Positions 36,065-48,600 of a DNA stretch of 64,000 nucleotides are shown here, piece after piece. Source of the stretch: Hyaloperonospora brassicae (taxonomy: Eukaryota; Oomycota; Peronosporomycetes; Peronosporales; Peronosporaceae); contig CANTFL010001332.1 of NCBI GenBank assembly GCA_947650285.1, positions 909,032 through 973,031 on the forward strand, in the 5' to 3' direction. Both the position numbers and the translations under genes were made by a program. The number at the start of each line of letters is the position of its first letter. The first letter of the stretch is position 1. Below the pieces are notes generated by a model. That model was not told where the DNA came from. It was given only the letters and a program-made list of their open reading frames with translations, and ran no database searches.

Positions 36065-37772
36065 CTACTCCAGTTTCTTCTTCGGCTTTGGTGCTGGAAT
36101 GGTCGAGAAGAGGATGTACAGCACGACTGCAGCAATGTGGCCAACAAAGTAGGTGTTCTTCAACGAAGCCAATGAATGCTCCCACGACATTGCCTGCGGT
36201 TCAGATAAAGTACAACCAAACGTAAATAACGGCAATTAGTAAGAAATGAGATCCAAAGCACCAGTATGCGCATTATACCTGAAAAGGCATCACAAAGTAA
36301 TGCATAGCCAGCAGTGTCGCCACATAGCTCAAGAAGTCGTAAACTTTCTTTTTGGCCCCGAATGATCCATCAGCCTGAATGAAACGCGGACGAAGGCGCT
36401 TAAAGGCTAGGCGGTTCACAGCGGTAGCTAGTGGCACTGCAAGAAAAGACGCACACGCGAATAACGAATCAGCTCAGTCGGCTAAACGACCAGTCAGCAA
36501 TACTCACTTACAGCTCATAAAGAAGAGGTAGTAGCCCGGGTAAAATCCGTGCCAAAAGGCTGAGATGAAGTACGTGGCCATGAGCGAGTTGCCCGTGCGT
36601 GTGTACACATAACGCTCGAGCCAGTTCTGTGTACCCTTGTTCCAGGCACGAGAAGCTGCGCGAATGCTCTGCGAGAACTCAAATCCAAAAATGTCCATGT
36701 TGCTCACGCCGTTCCAGCCACGACCGCAGCCATCTTTGTCGAAGCCCTCAAACCCAAAGCCACAAAGCACTGTCGCACCCTCAGCAATCTAGACAGTAGT
36801 AGGAGCCAAAATGTCAGTCGCGCTATCTGCTGTAGCGCAATAAAAGCGACGACTCACCTTCCAGGCAGAATAATACTTGGCCTTGCAAAACATAAGTGTG
36901 ATGTACAAGTCCCGGATTTGGAACAACAGCGGCTGGGCCGCAACCTTTGGATCATGCAAGTTGGACAGCGGGTACATGGGCCCGTAGACGGCAAATGCCG
37001 CCATCAGCAGCGACCCCACCAAGAACTTGGAGAAAGCGGCCAGCACACTAGACGGTTGCTTGATCTGACCGTCCACCAAGAACTTTTTGCCACTTGTAAC
37101 GTCCAAGTACTCTCGAATCTCAAACGCTGGTCCAGCCAAGAACGTCGTGAAGCTGTAGACGTAACCATAGAACTCCAGCAAGCTCGGAATCTCGTTGATC
37201 GCGAGTTTCTGACGGCTAGTGTACACTTTCTTGTCCCCAATACTTAGCTCCGTGCCTTTCTTCTCGAACGTCTTGTCCACCACGCCGTCGTAGTAGTTGT
37301 AGGCAAAGCTCGTCAGTTTAATCACCAGAAGCATCTGCGGCCCCGTAAAGTCGAGTGTCCAGCCCATGTAGTCCACGTACAAGCGGTAGATATGCGACGC
37401 CGACATGTACAGCATATTAAAGACAAACACAAGCACCGGCGCGTGTGTCGGCGGTCCAAACTTGACGAGCAAAAACGTGATCGAGCTCGAGATGAACGAG
37501 TGGATCCATCCCGACCCGAGCACGAATTGCGCCATGGAAACGCCCAGTACAATGTCCATCACGTGCTTGAGGCTGGCGCTGGGCAGCACTTTGTAGACAG
37601 CTGCCAGTGGATATGCGGCAAAGAGGCACAGGACGTAGCAGAGCTGGTCGCTGCCAAGGCCCAGCGACGCAGACAGATTATCGACGCGCTCATGCAACAG
37701 GCGAAAGTCCAGGGGCGTAGCGAGCTCCGCGTACGGCTGCAAGAGCGCCACGAGCTCAACGACGCGATCCAT
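36065..37772 (-). CDS. MBOAT-family lysophospholipid acyltransferase, four exons (492 aa) [MBOAT-2]
   Basis: Minus-strand exons are 37772-36858, 36788-36512, 36436-36279 and 36193-36065; introns are 69, 75 and 85 nt with GT/AG borders, joining without a break. The protein aligns end to end with MBOAT-1 at 16138-17592. It has the block RAWNKGTQNWLERYVYTR (N355), catalytic H385 in AFWHGFYPGYY, and many membrane helices. It ends in KKKLE, which fits a KKXX dilysine ER-retrieval signal. The start is placed at the ATG at 37772 because it matches the paralogue's N-terminus; the frame is open further upstream to 37940, with no homologous sequence. Function as an ER acyl-CoA:lysophospholipid acyltransferase is inferred from the family. 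Confidence 0.92.
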
Positions 37773-38994
37773 TGGGGACCGACCACGAATTGATGGTGGG
37801 CAGCTCAAGCAGAAGAGGGCGACAGATTTGGTACCGTGTGCCGATAGGGGAATTGTATTTGCTTCGTCGGCCCCGATCTGCGACAATTTGCTGACGCGGA
37901 GCTGCTGTTTTGTGCGTACAGTTGGACACAAAAGCAGCAAGTCGTCACATTACGTCCGCAAACGGTTAGGTATGGACAATAAATAGGACTGCTTAAGGGG
38001 CCGTAAAATACAGCGACAATGGAAGGCACTGCAATTTACAAACTGCAGAGGTATGTCCTTGGCTTTTCGGGGATCCTACCCCGAACGCGGACTAGGATAA
38101 GCAATCGTCGTCTCGGGGCCATTGTTTTCGCAACGATAACGACGTGGACAATATCGAGACTACTTGTAGGCTCGCTCTTGGCCTGGCCCGCTTTATCATC
38201 TATATTACAAGGGTGGGCTGTGTTAAACGCTCAAGGACGTGCGACGAAGAGAGCTACTGTGGTAATAGCTAAGACGCTCACAGTCGACTGAGGTGCATCG
38301 CGGATACACATCTAGCAGGTTGGAGGCAAGCATACAGGCATCAACTTCAGGCATCCAATATGAACATGTTGGATGCATTACGTTGATGCCTGTATGATGA
38401 CAACGTAGCTAAGCAATGGCAAGCCGGCCATAACGCTAATCATGTTCTTGGTGGCCACGTTGGATGAATTACATATCAATCATCTTCTATCTTACCTTCT
38501 TCATCACAAGCTCACAGGAACGTCCGCCGAGGGTCCGTGTCCGTCACTGTTAATATGGTTTAAATACGTCGACGGGCTTATTACGGAGCAGTGCGTCATA
38601 AATTAAGGCATCATTGTACGACACTATTTTATAGAAAAGTCCCGAAAGCTTTTGACGTTCCTGATGTCGATTTGCATATTTGCGGTCACGTTGCTTTCTT
38701 CGGCATTCAGGGTGTCATTGTAACGGAATGGGCCTACAGATAACTTACAGTTAGAGAGCGCGATTTGTCCATAAAATTTCGCTGTGTCCTTAAGATCGAA
38801 ATTAACTTAAAGGACACCACTTCAAAGTAAGATATGAAGAAAAATGTAAAAATCTAAGTAATTTATAAATATCAGTTTGCGTGCTATTAGGTAAGTGCTG
38901 TAAATTTCAGTATGGGCCACCGAGCTTACTCTTTCGAGAAATAATCGGTGATTTGCTGCTGGTGCATGCTCTGTTGAAGCTGTTGGCGGCAGCT
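37773..38994. other. Upstream flank of MBOAT-2, no gene recognised
   Basis: A 90-codon frame at 38019-38291 (+) has a basic N-terminus and a hydrophobic stretch but no known domain or supporting codon bias, so it is not called a gene. The region carries the foldback at 38331-38396 and then AT-rich DNA leading into the Tigger transposon. Confidence 0.45.
38331..38396. repeat. 66-nt foldback (28-nt arms, 10-nt loop)
   Basis: Arms 38331-38358 and 38369-38396 are reverse complements with four mismatches grouped in the centre (a small internal bulge). The outer 15 and inner 8 base pairs are perfect. It lies 559 bp upstream of the MBOAT-2 start in non-coding DNA. Size and shape fit a small-RNA precursor or a MITE hairpin. 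Confidence 0.65.
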
Positions 38995-40428
38995 CTAGGA
39001 CAGCAGCTGCATCCCCACAATATCAATCTTGTGTGCAATATCGATCTTGTGTGCGAATAGGTACGTAGACAATTGTATTGCAGCATTCAGCGCGTCGCGA
39101 TGAGTGAGGATGGAATTTTCGTCTCCGTCGCTGTCGTCATCACGCGGAAATGGCTCAGAGGTGGCAGTTGCATCGAAGTCTGGTTCCCATTCTTCCAGGT
39201 TGTTGTCACACTCCAGATAGCCGTCTGTATCCATTCCATCAGATAAGGATAGTTTGTCGACTAGATTAGCCAGGATTGAGAGATCATTGGGACGGACCGG
39301 CTCGTCTTGCCTACGGAGCACTGCCGCCATACCTCCCGACACGATTCCGATGTGAATCCAACAGTGTCGAATCGTTTCAGGGCGCACCTCAGCCCACGAT
39401 TTTACCACCATACGGATTGCGCTAAGAACGTCGAGCTTCTTGTCCTCCGTCCCAGCCGTCACCATGTCCAGTAGCCACTGCACGAATTGGGCCTTGTACT
39501 TGAGCTTGAAGTTGCGAATGATGCCCGCATCCATCGGCTGCAATTGGGAGGTGGTATTTGGCGGAAGGGAGTGAATTTGTACGTTTGAGAGCTCCAAATT
39601 GACATGTGAGGTCGCGTTGTCGAGCAGCAGAAGAACTGATCGCCCACTCATTTTTAGATTGAACGCTTTCAACCAATTTACAAAGATGCCGCCAGTCATC
39701 CATGCCTTTGCTTTTGGATGGAAGTGGACGGGCAGCTTGGAAACGTCGATGGCTTTGAAGCAACGGGGGTTAAGGGACTTTTTAATTACAATAGGGATCA
39801 GTTTCTCAGTCCCATCCATATTGGAGCATATCCCTATCAAAATGCGCGACTTTTCTTTCTTCTTGCCACTCATAGGCATCGTTACCAGAGCCCGCGAAGG
39901 CATCATGCGATAAAATACACCGGTTTCATCCATATTGAAAACATCGCATGCCGCGTAGCCGTCGAGAAGTGTCCGGAGTTCCTGGCGCCGCTGGTCAAGG
40001 GTCTCTAGCTCGACTGAGGCCGCCTCGCCATGCAGTCGGTAAGACTTGATGCCTTGTCAGGCTTTGAACCTCGACACCCACGAAAGCGAGAGCGTCGTCG
40101 TTACATCTGCGTCCTCGAGCAGTTTATTGGCCTTCTGGTGGAGGATGAAGTCGGTTAACGTGACTTTACTTTATGTGTCGAGCACGAAATGGAACAGCGC
40201 TTTCTCCACCTCGGCATGTCTGCCCTTCTGCTGCCGTTTGGCTATCGGATTGAGGGTGACAGGAATGTACTCGCTCAGAATCCTGCTGATCGTGGACCGT
40301 GCAACACAGACTCCAAACTCTTCCAGCGCCCATCGACAGAGATCGGATTGCGTGAGTCTAGGGTTCTCTCGCTGGTGTGTCTGTAGAGCTCTCTTCTGGA
40401 CGAAGGAAAGGTGCGTTCGGGGCGCCAT
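38995..40428 (-). pseudogene. Tigger/pogo-type transposase with two stop codons
   Basis: One frame of 478 codons, including the final stop, runs from 40428 to 38995, interrupted only by stops at 40173-40171 and 40059-40057; no frameshift is seen. The N-terminus (40428-40174) is a CENP-B/pogo helix-turn-helix (RLTQSDLCRWALEEFG, STISRILSE). The C-terminal half is the DDE_1 domain with all three acidic residues: MDETGVFY, LLLDNATSH, and PMDAGIIRNFK after LPPNTTSQLQ. The second stop is TGA directly before a glutamine codon and could be a CGA-to-TGA transition. An acidic tail follows the catalytic domain. Possible terminal inverted repeats starting ACAGTTA lie near 38751 and 40640. This is the youngest-looking transposase in the window. 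Confidence 0.88.
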
Positions 40429-41040
40429 TCGTACGTCGTGTTTGTCTGCAGAGGTGTTCGAAAATTGCGAATTGTCCTTGTGAGGGGAGAATGGGACGGG
40501 TGGCGGGCGTCACTACGTTCTTTTGTCCAATAGCTGTGCGATAGAAAAAATACACTTAAAATTTTATGTGTTTTTTGTCCAGTAAAGTGCGGTTCTAAAA
40601 CTGTGGTAATCCTTTAACCGTGGTTCCTTTAACTGTGAGCTATCAGTACAACATGTGACCAGGCCTCTTTATTTACAGACATTTGGGTTATTTTCGGATT
40701 TGACGCCGTATATAATATTTCTGGCGAGCCGTAGATAACCTGGTTTGGTAATGGCTTCGAAACATAAAAAGATTGTGATTGAGAGATCCTTGGGAGGAAT
40801 GAGCGAGTGAGCGAGTCCGAGAAAAATGTTTGAGAAAAAAGGTAATGGACCAGTGAAACTGGAACCTAAATTTGGCTTCCCCACTATCTAAAAAGACCAC
40901 ATCCTTTGCGACTAACAGCCAAACCAAACCCAAAGCCCTGGTACCCGCAACAACCCGCGGGAAAAGCTAGACATATCATATGTCCTAGAAAAACAAGCGA
41001 GAGACTCCCTTTCAGAATGACCATTCTCTAAAATATGGTA
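40429..41040. other. Flank between Tigger and hAT remnants
   Basis: Contains the probable right end of the Tigger element (GTCCAGTAAAGTGCGG ... TTTAACTGT, to about 40640) and then roughly 400 bp of sequence with no recognised frame. Confidence 0.4.
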
Positions 41041-43150
41041 TTCGAGTCTCTCAGAGGAGCATCAGGGACGGCACTGTTGTCTGAGTGGAATGTCGTTTAT
41101 GTATCCACTTAAGTCGCCAGAGCAAGCCAGGAGCAAAACGTGCGATAACTACCAACACCAAGTATTACTCGGCCTTATACCTAGCAGACAACTACTCGCA
41201 TCACCTGAACCAACAGCACCCCGAACGGTGGCAGGAGTACCAAGGCCTCCCTAATGAACTCAAGAAGGGCTACTTTGAGAATGTTCAGCCCGTGAAGCAC
41301 ACCTTGCATTCACATTTTGGGTCTCAGCAGGTGCTGAGGCAGCATACAATCAATGCGTCAATTGTCGACAAAATCATTGGAGACGTGCTTTGGGATCCAG
41401 ATGAAGTTGAGAAGGCAAGAGTGACACAAAGATGATGCAGCCGTTTGTTGACATTGCTGACGAGTCTTAAGGCCTTGGAGATGGAGAAGGTGTCTACCTC
41501 TACCGTATTGATATCAAGAATTCCCTGCAATTCGACCTTTCTGTTGGACATTTTGCAGCTGCATGCACGTTTCGTCAAAGTTCTCGTATTTTGCTGTCGA
41601 CGAAGGAGTTTACAGGATTGGCTTCGATTGGGTGTGCCAGTGCCGCGACTGCAGCCAAGTATGCTCGATTTGCTGTAGCCATCAATTTACAAAAGATTTC
41701 AGAGCTGTTGGAGCAGTCTTGGACGTTTACTATTGCACTGGATATGTCGACACACATGAGCACTTCGTTTTTCGACATCCGTCTCCGTTTACATCTTCTT
41801 TAGTATGGAATTATCAAGGTCCATTCTTTGGTGATTCCAGTGTACGAACGCTACACTGGCAAGGTCATATTTTCGACTGCTTGTGAAGCGCTCGACGCTG
41901 TGCTGCCTCAATACCGTGGCATCATCATTGTTTCCTATACCGATGGCTAAAATATGACAGGCCAATTCAGCGGTTGTGTCACCAGGTTCCAAAATGTTGC
42001 AAATCCTGCTTTTATTTGATTTTGGTGTGGCGAGCACCAGCTGTACATCGCATTACAAGACGTGTACGTCCATTTCGGTAATGACGAGCTTCACGGAGTG
42101 TTGACTCCATCATTTCCTACCTTCGTCGACAGCAGAACCGGATCAGCGAAATGAAGACGGCTTGCTTTAATCACCTACCTCCCCTCTGGAGTCTATGAGC
42201 AAAGTTTGTAGCTGGTTCAAGGCTAAATGTGTCCTTGTTCGTACCTACTTTGCCGAAAAGGACCCGGTGTGCACGCCGTCCGACCGTTGGTGGATTTACG
42301 TCATGACTGCTGAAACATTTGAAGCACGGGTGACGGTGACATTTTAAGCATCCTTAAGAACACTCTGTCACGGTGACAATGCAGCGAGAACATTTGAAGG
42401 GTTTGATGATTTTCTACATCAAATGTGTTGGCTTCAAAGGTCCATTACTGGCGGATGATAGTAAGTCAAACACACTGGACCCTAATGAATGGCATGTATC
42501 GACTTTTAAAACCGTTTTGCTGCTAGTCTTGTCGAAGTGAATAATTTCATTGATGATCAGGGCTCATTCGTGTCTGACATCCTTGCGTCCAGGGATGATG
42601 GAGAAGTAAGAGATGTTGTGAAAAGCGTCGCGAGTCTGTTCATTGATGCCATCAACGGTATTGATGATATTGTGGCTGAGCGAGATCTTATTATCAAGGA
42701 TCGAATTTAGAGGGCTCCAAACTTTGAGTCGTTGCAACTCGAGGCCTATTTTTGATTCGCAACTATGAAGTCAGTGCGATTTTGAGGAGTCAGAAGGAAA
42801 ACCTACTGGCGCGTGGTACACCCGAAGAGATCGATTGGATTGATCAGAATCACGGCGAGTTGTTAAAATGCCGTAAGATGTGAACCTGCTTTCAAGTCGG
42901 CAATCGACTCCCTCAATCGAGATTGTACTTCCTATGATTCATGAGGTGTTGTCAAAGACAGGTTTAAGTATCTTCAACGGTTCTGTGGTATATTTGCTAC
43001 CGTTTTTCCCGGCACAAGCCAAGTTGAGTCTGATTTTCGATTTTTGAGGGAGAAAAGACGGTTTTTGCAACATTATCACCGACCTTTTGCTAGAGAGTGT
43101 TGCCTTGCAAGCAAATGAAAATGTTGAGCCTCATTGCCGGTTTTGATGCT
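41041..43150 (+). pseudogene. hAT-like transposase remnant with BED-type zinc finger
   Basis: Fragments in shifting frames follow the order of an oomycete hAT-like transposase. First is a BED-like finger (CRLC, then HHLNQQH, about 41085-41240). Next is a segment with DSRTG-type and LSTKEFTGLASIGCAS words, and then the core block SWTFTIALDMSTHMSTSFFDIR (about 41715-41790). Further pieces are VIPVYERYTGKVIF, TRFQNVANP, WCGEHQLYIALQ and a tail with KDPVCTPSDRWWIYVM (about 42255-42310). Many stops and small indels make it inactive. The homologous text fades out near 43150. Confidence 0.7.
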
Positions 43151-43439
43151 GAATAAACAGTGATCCGTACCTAATATTTTGATCAAGCCGTAAACAAGCT
43201 ATTATCGGTATTTATATTTGAATCCGTATAGAACGAGGCCTGCATGTGACTGACACCCAAAATGAGCTCAAAGCATATATTTTTTAATTTAAGACCAGTT
43301 AATATTTAATTTACTAAGGAAACATTCTAGGAATATTGCCATTGAAGGTAAACTACGGCACTGCACCACTCATACGTTCATATGTCCAATCAAATTATAA
43401 TCTAAACCACCAAGCGCTACTATGCGTGTACTATGGGTG

Positions 43440-44869
43440 TGTAGTGGAGTGAAATTCACAAAATGGCTGATGTGATCCTGCCTCTCCACCGGTGCCCAGA
43501 AGACCGACTGTCGGAGGGATTACTCTGATTTTGTGCTCAATTCCTTCCTCACCTTATGTACTCGTCAGTAGGGCGGGCTGCACTCTTCTCGGTGGACCCG
43601 CGTCGATGCTAAACTTGACCGCTTTTGAAACGGGGGTGATCGCGTGGAAATCTTCACACGATCGCAGGTCACTTGTAGGTACTCGGTATGAGCTACTTAG
43701 ATCTCAACGAGATCTCCTTGTCCAATATATGAATTTTGATCTGCCTGACCTCCTGACCACTTGAGCCGTATCGCGATCGTGATCACCCTTGCTTTCTTGC
43801 TGCTCCCTATCGCATTTGTCTTTGTGGTAAAATGATCGAGCAATTTTCCAATGAAGATCGCAATCAACGGCGCGATCACGATCAGGTACGCGATCATGTG
43901 TAAGTAGCTGATCGGGATTAGGTGCGAGATCATGATTAGGTACGAGGTCGCGAGCAGATAGGTGTACAGCACGCCACGCAATTGCGATCTGAATAGAGAT
44001 CGCGATCAGGATAGATATCGCGATCAGGAGCGTAATCGCGATCGAATGGGTGTGTACTTCACCACGCGAATTCGATCTGGATAGAAATGGCGCTTAGGTT
44101 GGAGATCGTGATCAAGGACATGATCTCGATTAGGTAAATTTGTACCCTACCACGCAATCTGAGATGCGGTAGGAGATCGAGATCAGGTAGATGAGTACCA
44201 CACCACGCTATCCGCAACCCGCGAGTAGAAGAGTACATGAAGTCGGCCACATCGTGCAAGGAGATGGCAGCAGGTCCGGGGCCCCTAATAAGCATATCGG
44301 TAGGTCTAAAGTGATTGGTTAAACGTTAAACAGAGTTCAATTTGCTTTCAAGTACACGTGTCGCCGTTTCCTCCGGTTTGAAGTGTTGGCCACCCGACGT
44401 CCGGAGAACTAGCATACTTAAATGAACTGATATACCTTAATTGTTTGTCCAGGGTTCAAACGTCTTAAGACACCCCCCCTCAACTACGTTCGGACGTAGC
44501 AACACTGTAAAGGACAACAAACAAGATCTCAAGACGGCTTAAATGGTCAGAAGGTCAATTAAATGAAATATATACGTATGGACAAGTCGATTGCGTTTTA
44601 ATCCGGGTGAATCATGTCTAATACCCTACAAGTATAACCGTGTTCGTGTGAAGATTCCCCCATGATCACCCTGATCCAATCACAAACAAGTTCAAGCTTT
44701 CCCTCGCCAATAATACACCTAGAAGAGTGCAGCCAGACACACCGATGGGCACAAAAGGTGAGGAAGGAAGCGTAATACATGAAAATGGAGTTCACCCTCC
44801 GTTAGTCAACGTCTGGGCGACAGTGAAAAGCTGGGGTCACAAAAATCTTGTGATCGCAACTCCACCACA
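43440..44869 (+). mobile_element. GATC-rich TG...CA element, copy 1 (about 1.43 kb)
   Basis: Begins TGTAGTGGAGTG and ends AACTCCACCACA, which are near inverted repeats. Its left end and its last 170 bp align with the second copy at 56948-58728: both contain a CCAGAC-like word followed by GGTGAG, and both end in a TTGTGA ... CCAC/TTCAC tail. Between 43760 and 44220 GATC occurs every 10-20 bp, in about four diverged units of 50-90 bp each containing CCACGC. No coding frame is recognised. It is probably a large solo LTR or a non-autonomous LTR element. No clear target duplication was found for this copy. Confidence 0.65.
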
Positions 44870-45171
44870 TATTGATGTTTGTGAGAGTCCTGAACGCACC
44901 TGGATAAACAACCCAGGTGATACACTTGTATAGACGAGCGGCGAATCTCTTCATTCCATCGGAAAGCCAAACATCCAGCTCGGAAGAGATGACGCGTATC
45001 TTTTAGAAATAATTAATATCGTTTGATGTTAGCCAAACAAATTGAGTAACCTACGACCTAACCTATATATGCGAAGGCACTCGACACGCGTCATTTATTA
45101 AATGATATGTCTCTTACACATCGTAAGCTCCTCGATTGATCCCCTACCTCTGTCTCAGGCCAGGTTCTGAT
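44870..45171. other. Spacer, nothing recognised
   Basis: About 300 bp between the GATC-rich element and the minisatellite. No coding frame or repeat could be identified. Confidence 0.4.
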
Positions 45172-45407
45172 CTCGGGTCGGATCGAATCTTAAATCGAAT
45201 CCTTTCTCGGATCGAATCCCTTGGTAGATCGGATCCCTCTTTATCGGATCCCCTCTCTGATCTAATCCAACCACAGATCATATACCTCTTAAATTGGAAC
45301 TCCTCTTACATCGGACCCCCTTCTCTGATTAGATCCATCTTGGATCGGATCCCTTTATCTGATTGACACCCTCTCGGATGGGATCCACTCCTAAATCGGA
45401 TCTTTTG
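45172..45407 (+). repeat. GATCGGATCC minisatellite (period about 17 bp)
   Basis: About 14 degenerate head-to-tail units of 15-19 bp with consensus near GATCGGATCCCTCTNNN. It may share origin with the GATC-rich parts of the neighbouring TG...CA element, but is on the opposite sense and more regular. Confidence 0.8.
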
Positions 45408-45669
45408 TTTGTGAACCAACAATCCGAGCTTCGTATCTTGTCCAGGTATCAGGGTACCCTTCTACAGTATATTTCTCACACCATTCTTAGATCCACTCTT
45501 TTGAGTTGCTAGGTAGGTAGATTTATTAGAAATGTGTAGTCAGTGTCAGTAAAAATGAGATGATAAAGAAATTTTTATTTTGTATAAATGTAGGTTAAAT
45601 GCAGCTGTGCTCTCCTATCTACCAAGCCTGATCGTTTAGTAACCTTAACCAAATCTGTACGTGCGGTGT

Positions 45670-48600
45670 ACGTGTGGCGTCTTTGCACCTGCCAGTCCCA
45701 GTTGCACCGAAGTTCTTAGCGAATTTTTACCACTGTTCTTATATATTTCCTATGCTAACCAGGTATAGTTCTGACGCATCGCGGGTAGGAGTGGCACTGG
45801 GTTCGGTCGCTGGTACTGCCGTGTATACTGCGGCCCTACCTGACCAGCTCAACGCCTCTCCTTTAGCCATAACTATAGGCGCTATAGCTTTATCCCCGTC
45901 GCCAGTCGTTGGTCTCAAACCTACGGCTTTGAAGTATATTGGCGGTGGACCTCCATCTCAGGCATCTGTAAGCTTACCGAAGCCGTCAGAAGCGTGCGGA
46001 GATGCCGCACTCCTTTGCGTTGGGGACGAACTCAAGTCAAAAGGCAAATTTGACTCGGCAGTCTCCTTTGACATTGCCAAACCTTCTGAATGTGACTAGT
46101 TGGAAATGATCAAGCTCTATGATGACGGGGCGGCCCGTGGACATAATTTACGCAAGTTGCACAAATTTTGTCCACGGGATGCAGATGCTTCCACGTACTC
46201 GATTAAATTGGAGGTGAGGACTGCTTTTTCAAAGTTAAGGACATCTAAATTGGTTGCACAGTTTTTTAGTGATCACGGAAACGAAATGGTCGGGCGTTAC
46301 TTCGTAGCGGCCAGAAAAATTAACGTTTTGGAACGCACGGCAAATGGTAAAATTTCGATCGGACACAAGTCGCCCAATGCAAAGCGCTCTTTGGGTGGAA
46401 AATTGGTGACCCTTCTTGGTCACCAGGTCTCGTTTACGACAACCATTGTTATATGCACCTGCCACTACGTCGACGTGCTCGGAGTTCCCGGCTCGATTGC
46501 TCCGGAAGCCTTCTTTGAACTCCTGCGCTCGCGCGGCGCATCCTCCTCTACTGTGTCCATCTAGTATATACTCACGGCTATGCACTCTGGTGGGGTAGGT
46601 TTGTATCTACCTTTGCTGCATCTCTCAACCTACTTGTCTTGATGTGGACAATGAGGCTGTCGACAAAACCTTTTTATGGGGTCAGTGTACCCCGTGCGAC
46701 ACAAGTAACGCCAAGTATCCTTCCTCAAGCGCCCTATCAGCGCCGGTCACGGCTCGCCATATATCATACCCCTTTGTCCCCAATCTATTTGGAGGAAAAT
46801 CAATCGGATGCGCAAGTTGTTCGCATAGCCCGACTTAAAAACTCGCGCATCAGGCGACGGATCAGCTGGTACGTCAGGTATGCTTCTAGTATAACACCTG
46901 GAACCAATCAACCTCGTGGACCTCCGGTCAGAACCAATTCTGCGTCAGGAGACCTTTTGGCCACAAAGCATGCGCTAGGCGGCCCTGTATCCGTCGCGCC
47001 GAAGTCGGAAAATATAACAGACGAATTTCAATTTCCCCAACCACCGTAAGCGACACAATTTTCGAGACAACGAGGCCCTCGAACGGTCGTGGGACACGCC
47101 CGAATTCTACGAAGCCCTAGCTGATCTGGAAGCTCATCATGATATCTACGATTATACTATTTATAATAGAAACTATGCTAACCAGCCATTGACAGTGCCT
47201 TAGGCGTATCGACGCTGAAGTCTGCCGCGGCGAACGCAGCCAGTTTTGCCGAGGTGGTGCATGCTGACGGCACTGTGAATCTTGCGGATTCGGATCAGAC
47301 GGTTTGTGATCTTTTTTACGATTTTTGGTTGGACATAACACTGCAGCCGTCTCGTGAGGACTCCCTACGTCTTTCAGCCAAATATATCCGCACAACAGTC
47401 CATTATGTCTTCTACTCTGTGAATGATCCGGATACCCTTTCTCACGGCGATAAGATCCGTGCCTGTAGCCAGCCAGAAGGTAGTTGCTGACTTTATGCAA
47501 ACCGAGACGAGACGTGGTCAGCTTGAAGAGATCATTAACATCCATTCTACCCAACGTCTCGTCCAGGATGCTCACCCCAATTGTCACAAGTCATTTTTTC
47601 GGCTAGTGCGGTTCTTAGCCTTGTTAATGCCCATTCGACTCTTGTACGAACTACGCGTGTACTCTGCCATTTGTACGATAATGCTTGTACTGGCTTAGTT
47701 GACTTTTCTTGGGATCTGGCACTCTTCGAGCTTTTCTCTTAGCGTCGGCTCCGTAGGCCATGCGGAGCGATGGTTTTCTGTCGCTTGGTTGTGGTCACCA
47801 TATTTAATGGATTGGCGCCACCCCAACACGACTGTCTTCGATCGACGTGATGTATTCACTTCTTAATTGTCCACTTGGAAACCGTATAGTTGATCGTTGT
47901 ATTCGTTCTAAGTACTCTAGGAAATTGTAAGCTGCCTTGTAAACTTGTGAGTTCCACTTAGACTATTGATACCGAGAATAAATCTCTTCGATTTGTCAAA
48001 ACGGCAAAAGGGGTGTACGATGCCACGTTTACCTTGAAATCCATCTTTCCTCAAGGAACCGCGATGATGATGGAGTGATTGGGTATTTTCACTTAGTGTG
48101 ATAGACGGATGCTTACTGCTAACAATTACTGCGTCAAGCGCAATAGCAACCAGAATGTCTAGTCTCTTGCCGTCCCGTACGATTTGGTTTGTTTCCAGGA
48201 GACAGCGTTATGCGGCACTACCCATCGCACCAAGTTTTTGTACCATGTTTAGAGGCAGTTTCATCATCGCTGTTTTTATTCCGACTTTCAGCCGCTTGAC
48301 TCGCCTTTTTCACTCATCCTTACTCACCCTCGAGCAAGGATGATGGCTATACTATCTTTTCGGTTTCCAGGTGCGTCTTCTGCCCAAATAATCTCTCCCG
48401 AGACAATATCAGCCAGGTGTCTCGTCGTTGCCACACAAGTCGGTAATGTCACTTACTATATCCACATATGCGCCTTGCGGTAGTCAAGAGATGCTGTGAT
48501 TCTATTCGTCTCTTGAGGGCCTATGTTATCCGAAAGGTGTGAGTCAATGACTCAAATACTTCCCATTGTGTTTCGTTTATACGCTCCTGTGACATGCGTT

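Noticed and set aside
38019..38291. 90-codon frame with a hydrophobic stretch, upstream of MBOAT-2
   Set aside because: No domain, no secretion-signal logic at its N-terminus, no RXLR or LFLAK-type effector motif, and length within chance expectation.
43760..44220. GATC clusters considered as a CRISPR-like array
   Set aside because: Units are diverged with no constant repeat and unique spacer pattern, and the host is a eukaryote; better explained as an LTR-type element interior.
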